From Burkholderia latens (GTDB lineage: Bacteria; Pseudomonadota; Gammaproteobacteria; Burkholderiales; Burkholderiaceae), in the NCBI RefSeq assembly GCF_001718795.1, contig NZ_CP013435.1, positions 1,116,001-1,180,000 on the forward strand: DNA of 64,000 nucleotides. Direction: 5' to 3'. The position numbers and the translations under genes are program-made. Shown piece by piece: positions 58,017 through 64,000 of this stretch. A model generated the notes under the pieces. The model was not told where the DNA came from and did no database searches. It worked only from the letters and a program-made list of their open reading frames with translations. Within the stretch, counting starts at the first letter, position 1; the number at the start of each line of letters is the position of its first letter.

Positions 58017-58135
58017 GCGCGAGGGCGACTTGCCCGAAGAGCGGTTGATCGGAAGATCGATTGGCCGGAGGGTAGCCCTGTGGGCACGCCCCGGGGCACG
58101 CGCATCGCGTCGAGAGCGTGCCAGCCATAACATCA

Positions 58136-58148
58136 GTCATCGTATGAG
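58136..58148 (+). promoter_or_regulatory. Operator-like site downstream of the GntR gene
   Basis: CATCA followed by GTCATCGTATGAG matches the site at the regulator's promoter (CATCA followed by GTCGTCGGATGAC) at most positions. It lies in a convergent spacer with no plus-strand gene after it. Confidence 0.45.
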
Positions 58149-58283
58149 ATTGGCGCGGCCTGCCGCCGGCCATGGGTCGCGCGCAGCACGCACGTTCGCG
58201 GGTCATACGGGGGCAGGCGGACGGTGTTCGCACCGCCGCCCGCGCCGACAGGCCCGGCTACCCGGGCCGCCGGCTCGTCGCAA

Positions 58284-59432
58284 TCAGCCTCCCTTCGTCA
58301 CGATCGTCTTCCACGCGCCGTTCTTCACCTGGTACAGCGTGGACATCCCGCTCTTGAGCGAGCCGTCGTTCGCGAACGAGATGCGGCCGGTGACGCCTTC
58401 GAAGTCGATCTTCTTCAACGCCGGGCGATAGACCTTCGGATCGGTCGAATTGGCGGCCTGCATCGCCTTGATCGCGGCCCACGCGGCGTCGTAGCCGAAC
58501 TGTGCGTACGACAGCACGTCGACACCGAAGCGCTTCTTGAAACGCTGCTCGAAATCCTTGCCCTGCGGCAGCTCGTCGAGCGGGCGCCCGTATTCCCACG
58601 CCATCGCGCCTTCCGCGGCCGGGCCGGCGATCTTGATGAACTCGTTGTCCTTCACGCCGCCGCCGCCGACGAACTGCGCGTTCAGCCCGAGCTGGCGCAT
58701 CTGCTTGATGAAGTTCGCGGCGAGCGAATCGAGGCCGCCGAAGAAGATCAGGTCGGGGTTCTTGCCCTTCAGGCTCGTGATCTGCGCGCGGAAGTCGACC
58801 GCCTGGTTGCTGGTGAACTCGCGGCCGATGATGTTGCCGCCGGCCGCCTTCACGGCCTTCTCGAACTCGTCCGCCTCGCCCTGGCCGAACGCGGTGCGAT
58901 CGTCGATGATCGCGATGCGCTTGGCCTTGGTCACATCGACCGCGTACTTGCCTGCATTGCCCGCGTTCTGGCCGTCGGTCGCGATCACCATGAACATGTT
59001 CGCAAGCCCGCGCGACGTGAGCGTCGGGTTCGTGGCGGCCGGGTCGATGACCGGAATGCCGGCCTTGTCGTAGACCACCGACGCCGGAATCGTCGTGCCG
59101 GAATTGAAGTGGCCGACCACCACCGACACGTTTTGATCGACGAGCGCCTGCGCGGCCTGCACGCCGATCCGCGGGTCGGCCTGATCGTCCTGCACGACGA
59201 GGTTGAAGTGCGCGGGTTTGCCGGCGATCTGCACCTTCTGCGCGACGGCATCGTCGAGCGCGAGCTGCACGCCGTTCTGCAGATCCTTGCCGTAACCGGC
59301 ATTCACGCCGGTGAGGGGCGCCGCGAAGCCGACTTTCACGTCGGTCGCGTCGGCGGCCTGCGCGGCCTGTTGCGAGAGGAGGGCTACTGCGGATACGACC
59401 GATACCGACAACAGGGAATGACGGAATTTCAT
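58284..59432 (-). CDS. Branched-chain amino acid-type ABC transporter substrate-binding protein
   Basis: A 382-residue periplasmic binding protein of the LivJ/LivK type. A signal peptide (LLSVSVVSAVALLSQQAAQAA, cleaved near 28) is followed by two lobes with KVGFAAPLTGVNAGYGKDLQNG, VVGHFNSGTTIPASVVYDKAG and IDDRTAFGQGEADEF. The ligand may be leucine, isoleucine or valine, or another amino acid or aromatic compound. No liv permease or ATPase genes are adjacent, so it is an orphan component. ATG 59432 has an AGAGGAA site. Confidence 0.92.
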   Translation of the reverse strand: MKFRHSLLSVSVVSAVALLSQQAAQAADATDVKVGFAAPLTGVNAGYGKDLQNGVQLALDDAVAQKVQIAGKPAHFNLVVQDDQADPRIGVQAAQALVDQNVSVVVGHFNSGTTIPASVVYDKAGIPVIDPAATNPTLTSRGLANMFMVIATDGQNAGNAGKYAVDVTKAKRIAIIDDRTAFGQGEADEFEKAVKAAGGNIIGREFTSNQAVDFRAQITSLKGKNPDLIFFGGLDSLAANFIKQMRQLGLNAQFVGGGGVKDNEFIKIAGPAAEGAMAWEYGRPLDELPQGKDFEQRFKKRFGVDVLSYAQFGYDAAWAAIKAMQAANSTDPKVYRPALKKIDFEGVTGRISFANDGSLKSGMSTLYQVKNGAWKTIVTKGG

Positions 59433-59788
59433 GTTCGTTCCTCTTGTTCTACACCAGCGGGTGGGTACCGCACGCGGCCGGCGGGCCGGACACGTGCGAC
59501 GGGCGGGCGGTTCGACCGCTTCTCTTAATCGGGCGGGGAGCTCGGCATGCTGATGATTCCCGGAACGTTCTCCCGTCAGGCTCTGCGAGGAGCCCCGATC
59601 GCCTCGATATATAGGTCGCCGATATGCACGGGTCTTGGCAATTTGCCGCGCATTCGATGCGGATTTGCGCATAGCTTCCGCGTGTGCACGGGCGGCCGGT
59701 ATCGGGAGTTTCCCGTCACGAACGGACGGGAGCGGGTGCGGGGCGGGCGGCGCGGCCTTGCAGGAGGCCGCGCCGCCGTGCGCCGTCG
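59433..59788. promoter_or_regulatory. Spacer between plcN and the binding-protein gene
   Basis: These 356 bases hold no supported gene. The part next to the binding-protein gene is its leader; the A/T patch GATATATA (59606-59613) is the only likely -10 region, with no convincing -35. The part next to plcN carries the hairpin listed separately. Confidence 0.4.
59746..59777 (-). terminator. 13-bp hairpin after plcN
   Basis: GGCGGCGCGGCCT (59746-59758) and AGGCCGCGCCGCC (59765-59777) form a perfect 13-bp stem with a 6-base loop, 11 bases past the plcN stop. There is no U-tract, so it may stabilise the 3' end rather than terminate alone. Confidence 0.6.
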
Positions 59789-61942
59789 TCAGTCGGACAG
59801 CGCGTCCGACGCGGCGTCGGCCGCTTCGGGAGCGCCGTGCGATGCGCTCGTGCGGATGGCAGGGTCGCTGGTGCTCGGGCGGCCTGTCTCGACGTGGCCC
59901 GCGAAGCGACGCAAGAAGCCGAGGAGGCTGCCGTCGCTGACGGTCAGGTCGTACCAGCCGTGGCTGCCGCGCAGATCCCAGTAATCGTCGACGTGCGCGC
60001 CCGGCGCAAGCTCGAACGTGCGCGCGCCGCCGTGGCCGTACGCATTCGTCACCTTGAGCCGCACGGCCTTGTGGCCGCGGTTCATCAGGCGCAGCGTGAT
60101 GTTGCCGTTCGCGACGTCATAGCCGTAGATCACCTCGGGGTTCGTGTTCGCGCTGCCGGCGCCCGTCGCGAACGGGCCGCGGAAGTGACAGTAGAAGCCG
60201 TTCGGTCCGTACACGTCGAGATCGTACAGTCCGAGCGACGCGGCGGCGCTCCACGTGTCGGCGATCCGCTTGCCGGCTTCGACCGTGTACGTCCACGGGC
60301 CGTCGGCGCGGTTGCGCGACTGCACCTGGAACGCGGCACCCGCACGGCCGGTGTTCGCGAAGGCGAGGCGGAACTGGCCGTTCGCGGCTTCGACGCGGCC
60401 GTGCACGAACAGCTCGTACGGCAGCGCGCGCGCCGGACGCAGCCCCGGTTCCTGTTTCGGCAGTTGCTGCGCGACGGGCGGCACCGGAATGTAGTCCGGG
60501 TGGCGCAGACGATCGGGCGGCGCGTAGCCGCTCGTGTCGGGCAGGGTCGGCCATGCCGCGTCGGCAGTCGTGAAGTCGAACGCCGAGGTCAGGTCGCCGC
60601 ATACTGCGCGTCGCCACGGCGACACGTTGGCGGCCGTCACCGGATACTGCGCACCGAAGCGCGCTTCGATGAATTGCAGCAGCGACGTGTGATCGAAGGT
60701 CTGCGAGCAGACCCAGCCGCCCTTGGTCCACGGCGAAACGACGAGCATCGGCACGCGCGGCCCGAGGCCGTACGGGCCGGCCATGTGCGACGCGTCGCCG
60801 CCGAATACCTCGTTGGTCGTCGCGACCGTCGACAGCCCGTTGTCGCGCGACTGCGGCGCGAACGGCGGCGGCACATGATCGAAGAAGCCGTCGTTCTCGT
60901 CGTAGGTGATGAAGAGCGCGGTCTTGCTCCACACGTCCGGATTCGACACGAGCACCTTCAGCACCTGCTCGATGTACCACGCGCCGTAGTTGGCCGGCCA
61001 GTTCGGATGCTCCGAATACGCTTCCGGCGCGCAGATCCACGACACCTGCGGCAGCGTCCCGTTCTTCACGTCCTGCTGCAGCACGTCGAACAGCGTGCCG
61101 CCGGCGCTGATGTTGGTGCCGGTGCGCGCCTTGTCGTACAGCGGCGTGCCGGGCAGTGCGGTGCGGTACTGGTTGAAGTAGAGCAGCGCATTGTCGCCGT
61201 AGTTGCCGATGTACGGGTTCTGCGTCCAGCCCCACGAGCCGTTCGCGTCGAGGCCGGTGCCGACGTCCTGGTAGATCTTCCACGACACGCCGGCCTGCTC
61301 GAGCACTTCCGGATAGGTCGTCCAGCCGTAGCCCTTTTCCTCGTTGCCGAGCACCGGGCCGCCGCCCGTGCCGTCGTTGCCGACGTAGCCGGTCCACATG
61401 TAGTAGCGGTTCGGGTCGGTCGAGCTCGGGATCGCGCAGTGGTACGCGTCGCAGATCGTGAACGCGTCGGCGAGCTGATAGTGGAACGGAATGTCGTCGC
61501 GCTTCAGGTACGCCATCGTCGTGGTGCCCTTGTTCGGCACCCACTGGTCGTAGCGGCCCTTGTTCCATGCGGCATGCATGTCCTGCCAGCCGTGCGGGAG
61601 ATCTTGCAGGAACTGCATGCCGAGCTTGTCGGCGCCCGGGTGGAACGGCAGCAGCTCGGCCGGGCCGACCGGCTGATGGAACACCGACTTGCCGTTCGCG
61701 AGGCGCAGCGGGCGCGGGTCGCCGAAGCCGCGGACACCGCGCATCGTGCCGAAGTAATGGTCGAACGAGCGGTTCTCCTGCATCAGGATCACGATGTGTT
61801 CGATATCGCGGATCGTGCCGGTACGGCGGTTCGCGGGAATGGCGAGCGCATCGCGGATCACGGGCGGAAACAGATTCAGCGCGGCGGCGCCGGCGGTGCC
61901 GGCGGCGACGCGCAGGAAGTCACGACGGTTCGATCGGGTCAT
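59789..61942 (-). CDS. plcN: Tat-exported phospholipase C, non-haemolytic type
   Basis: Acid-phosphatase-superfamily phospholipase C that splits phospholipids outside the cytoplasm. The 717-residue precursor has a twin-arginine signal (NRRDFLRVAAGTAGAAALNLF). The catalytic phosphoesterase domain (about 45-480) has HIVILMQENRSFDHYFGTM and TYDENDGFFDHVPPP. Two C-terminal beta-rich repeats follow (about 520-610 and 620-695), each with the F-x-L-x-N pattern (LAFANTG, LRLMNRG). The length and layout match Burkholderia and Pseudomonas PlcN. ATG 61942 starts MTRSNRRDF; the open frame upstream has no signal-like sequence. Assignment to PlcN rather than another paralogue is from similarity in memory only. 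Confidence 0.9.
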   Translation of the reverse strand: MTRSNRRDFLRVAAGTAGAAALNLFPPVIRDALAIPANRRTGTIRDIEHIVILMQENRSFDHYFGTMRGVRGFGDPRPLRLANGKSVFHQPVGPAELLPFHPGADKLGMQFLQDLPHGWQDMHAAWNKGRYDQWVPNKGTTTMAYLKRDDIPFHYQLADAFTICDAYHCAIPSSTDPNRYYMWTGYVGNDGTGGGPVLGNEEKGYGWTTYPEVLEQAGVSWKIYQDVGTGLDANGSWGWTQNPYIGNYGDNALLYFNQYRTALPGTPLYDKARTGTNISAGGTLFDVLQQDVKNGTLPQVSWICAPEAYSEHPNWPANYGAWYIEQVLKVLVSNPDVWSKTALFITYDENDGFFDHVPPPFAPQSRDNGLSTVATTNEVFGGDASHMAGPYGLGPRVPMLVVSPWTKGGWVCSQTFDHTSLLQFIEARFGAQYPVTAANVSPWRRAVCGDLTSAFDFTTADAAWPTLPDTSGYAPPDRLRHPDYIPVPPVAQQLPKQEPGLRPARALPYELFVHGRVEAANGQFRLAFANTGRAGAAFQVQSRNRADGPWTYTVEAGKRIADTWSAAASLGLYDLDVYGPNGFYCHFRGPFATGAGSANTNPEVIYGYDVANGNITLRLMNRGHKAVRLKVTNAYGHGGARTFELAPGAHVDDYWDLRGSHGWYDLTVSDGSLLGFLRRFAGHVETGRPSTSDPAIRTSASHGAPEAADAASDALSD

Positions 61943-62266
61943 GGTCGTTATCGTGCATAAAGGGGGAGCCAGTTGGCGGGACATGCGCAAAAAAGCGGGC
62001 GCGCCCGGATCGCAGGATGCGGCTGCGACGGTCGTGCCGACGCGAGCATAGCCGGGATTCGGTGTCATTCCCGTGAAGTCCGGAAACGTTTGCACGCGCG
62101 CCGGATTGCACGCGGCCGGCCATGCGCCGACGAAGGCGCCGCGGCGGGCGAGCCTGGCCGGTACGCACGCGGCGGGCGGCGGAGCGCACGCCGGAAGAAC
62201 GGAGAGCGGCGGGAAGGGCGGGAGGCTGAGAAGGGCGGCAGCGGTGACGATCGCGACGCGCGTGCG
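61943..62266. promoter_or_regulatory. Spacer between pdxY and plcN
   Basis: 324 bases with no supported gene. On the minus strand the palindrome CGGGCGCGCCCG (61996-62007) is followed by CTTTTTTGCG, which could end the pdxY transcript. The remainder would hold the plcN promoter, which I could not identify. Confidence 0.45.
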
Positions 62267-63127
62267 TCACGCGTCGGTCACCCAGGCGCCGAACCATTCG
62301 CTCGGCCGCGCGATTTCGTCCTGCGCGGCGACGAGTTCGAGCTCGTAGCGACGCGCGTCGTAGGTCGCCTTCACGACCGCGTGCACGGCCGCGAGCGTGT
62401 GCTCGAACGCCCCGCGCACCGAGTCGCCGCGCAGCCGGCAAGCGACGAAGATCGCGCTGGTGAGGTCGCCGACCCCGACCGGATGGCGCGGGAACGCATA
62501 CAGCGGGCGCTGGCCGATCCACGCCTCGGTTTCGGTGACGGCGAGCATGTTGAAGCGATCGGCCGGGCTGTTGCGGTCGTGCAGGTGCTTGACGAGGATG
62601 ATCCGGGGGCCGCGGCGGATCAGCGCGCGGCACGCGTCGACCGCTTCGGCGACGGTCTCGATGCGCCGCCCGGCGAGCTTCTGCAGCTCGGTGTGGTTCG
62701 GCGACATGCCGTCGGCGAGCGCCGGCATTTCCTGGACAATGAATTCCTCGACGCCGGGTTCGGGCCGGATGCCGCCCGTCTGTCCCATCGCCGGATCGCA
62801 GAAGTACCATGCGTTCGGGTTCATCGCCTTCACCGCGCGCACGATTTCGACCGTCGCGCGCGCCTGCGCGGGCGAGCCGACGAAGCCGGACAGCACCGCA
62901 TCGCAGCGCTTGAGCGCGCCGATCGCCGCGACGCCGTCGACGAGCTGCTCCATCTTCGCGGCATCGATCGCGCTGCCGGCCCAGTGGCCGTACTGCATGT
63001 GATTCGATAGCTGGACCGTGTTGAGCGGCCAGACGTTGACGCCGAGGCGCTGCATCGGGAACACGGCCGCGCTATTGCCCACGTGGCCGTAGATGACGTG
63101 CGACTGAATGCTGAGGACGTTTTTCAT
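62267..63127 (-). CDS. pdxY: Pyridoxal kinase PdxY
   Basis: PdxY phosphorylates pyridoxal in the B6 salvage pathway. The 286-residue ribokinase-like protein begins [27 protein letters not shown]. It has the substrate-lid segment [13 protein letters not shown] and the anion-hole [12 protein letters not shown], in which Asp is the catalytic base. Length is the family standard. It has a TGGAGAT-type context around the ATG and is divergent from the hydrolase gene. Confidence 0.95.
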   Translation of the reverse strand: MKNVLSIQSHVIYGHVGNSAAVFPMQRLGVNVWPLNTVQLSNHMQYGHWAGSAIDAAKMEQLVDGVAAIGALKRCDAVLSGFVGSPAQARATVEIVRAVKAMNPNAWYFCDPAMGQTGGIRPEPGVEEFIVQEMPALADGMSPNHTELQKLAGRRIETVAEAVDACRALIRRGPRIILVKHLHDRNSPADRFNMLAVTETEAWIGQRPLYAFPRHPVGVGDLTSAIFVACRLRGDSVRGAFEHTLAAVHAVVKATYDARRYELELVAAQDEIARPSEWFGAWVTDA

Positions 63128-63299
63128 GGAGATCCGCCTGCAGGCGTTTCAGGGTCACGTCACACGATACCCGAGATCGTCGCGCGCGCGAAAGTCGTGC
63201 GACGGCCGACTGTTGCGCGCCGTCGTCAGCGCGACCGCGTAGAATCGCGGGGCGCGAGGCCCGTGTGCCCGTATGCGTTTCCCCTTACCGTGATCGCCA

Positions 63300-64000
63300 T
63301 GCCTTCGATTTGCAAGATGTTGTCCCTGGCCCGCGCCGCCGTGCTCGGCGCGGGTGTCGCCGCTGCGTGCGCGACATCGGCCGCCGTCCCGGCGCCCGCC
63401 GGCAACGACGGCCCCGCGTACGGCCCGCGCCTGGAAGGCTTCGCCTATCCGCAGCCCGAGCATCGCTACGCGTTCGTGTCGCAGCGCGAAACGCTCGAGA
63501 TGGTCTACCTCGACGTGCAGCCGGCGCACCCGAACGGCCGCACGGTCGTGCTGCTGCACGGGAAGAACTTCTGCGCGGCGACCTGGGAGGACACGATCGG
63601 CGTGCTGAGCCGTGCCGGCTACCGCGTGGTCGCGCCGGACCAGATCGGCTTCTGCAAATCGTCGAAGCCCGAGCGCTACCAGTACAGCTTTCAGCAACTG
63701 GCGCGCAACACGCACGCGCTGCTCGAATCGATCGGCGTGAAGTCGGCGACGCTCGTTGGCCATTCGACGGGCGGGATGCTCGCGATGCGCTACGCGTTGA
63801 TGTATCCGAAGGCGACCGACCAGCTCGTGCTGGTGAACCCGATCGGGCTGGAGGACTGGAAGGCGCTCGGCGTGCCGCCGCTGTCCGTCGACTATTGGTA
63901 TGCACGCGAGCTGAAGACCAGCGCCGACGGCATCCGCCGCTACGAGCAGGCGACCTATTACGCGGGCAAATGGGCGCCGTCGTACGAACGCTGGGTGCAG
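63300..64000 (+). CDS. Alpha/beta hydrolase, truncated by the window end
   Basis: The first 233 residues of an exported alpha/beta hydrolase. A hydrophobic N-terminus (AAVLGAGVAAACATSAAV) looks like a signal peptide. The hydrolase fold then shows the oxyanion HGKNF, the nucleophile Ser in VGHSTGGMLAMRYA and the strand VAPDQIGFCKSSKP. The acid and His lie beyond the edge. ATG 63300 is chosen; a GTG three codons earlier and an ATG seven codons later are alternatives. Substrate unknown; relatives include epoxide hydrolases, haloalkane dehalogenases and esterases. Confidence 0.85.

Noticed and set aside
59684..61960. Open frame of 758 codons antisense to plcN
   Set aside because: Shadow of the phospholipase gene; composition rich in Arg/Val/His with no family motif.

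Overview
The window is high-GC DNA with dense GCG/CGC-type codon use. Its gene order and protein families point to a Burkholderia sensu stricto chromosome, most like the main chromosome of the Burkholderia cepacia complex. That assignment rests on recalled gene order (rne-rluC; yceD-rpmF-plsX-fabHDG-acpP-fabF-rpoE-rseAB-mucD-lepAB-rnc-era-recO-pdxJ-acpS; efp beside earP) and not on a database search. Almost all of it is core genome. I see no insertion sequence, prophage, integrase or CRISPR array.

Layout. 1-4114: tail of an unidentified gene, a GNAT acetyltransferase with a small membrane protein, then the molybdenum cofactor genes moaA, mobA and moeA on the minus strand. 4253-9179: RNase E (rne) and the divergent 23S pseudouridine synthase rluC, separated by a 724-base leader region. 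9186-11257: a HAD phosphatase, a small Rieske protein and an SppA-type peptidase. 11347-12695: an RsmI-like methyltransferase and a Maf/YceF pyrophosphatase, minus strand. 12953-19673: yceD, rpmF and the fatty-acid synthesis cluster. 19686-24365: a small membrane protein, the sigma-E module (rpoE, rseA, rseB, mucD) and a glutaredoxin-like protein. 24585-32827: lepA, lepB, rnc, era, recO, pdxJ, acpS, nagZ. 32993-36541: an orphan sigma-54-type response regulator, then EF-P and its arginine rhamnosyltransferase EarP. 36618-40013: uvrC, pgsA, three tandem tRNA-Gly genes and tRNA-Cys. 40166-45844: mostly small metabolic and regulatory genes, including a ParD-like gene overlapping a methionine aminopeptidase gene. 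45864-47854: copper/cytochrome-oxidase assembly operon (sco, pcuAC, ctaG). 48137-50265: trehalose synthesis (otsB, otsA). 50402-55410: ABC exporter, glycosyltransferase and two membrane proteins. 55483-58016: glucarate dehydratase and its divergent GntR/FadR regulator. 58284-64000: a branched-chain-amino-acid-type binding protein, a Tat-exported phospholipase C, pyridoxal kinase and a truncated alpha/beta hydrolase.

Several sets of genes act together. AcpS (31 kb) activates the ACP made at 18 kb. RpoE, RseA, RseB and MucD form an envelope-stress circuit. EarP modifies Arg32 of the EF-P encoded next to it. RNase III sits in an operon with Era and RecO, as in many proteobacteria.

The most interesting signals are mainly regulatory or are unusual protein features. 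They are: a set of related palindromes around the glucarate regulator, including one with no obvious target; a 14-bp perfect hairpin ahead of rnc; two mutually exclusive hairpins between acpP and fabF; a response regulator whose GAFTGA loop reads GAFDGA; and a ParD-like/Map gene pair with its own promoter and operator-like repeat but no toxin gene. I did not find a clear, wholly new multi-gene system.
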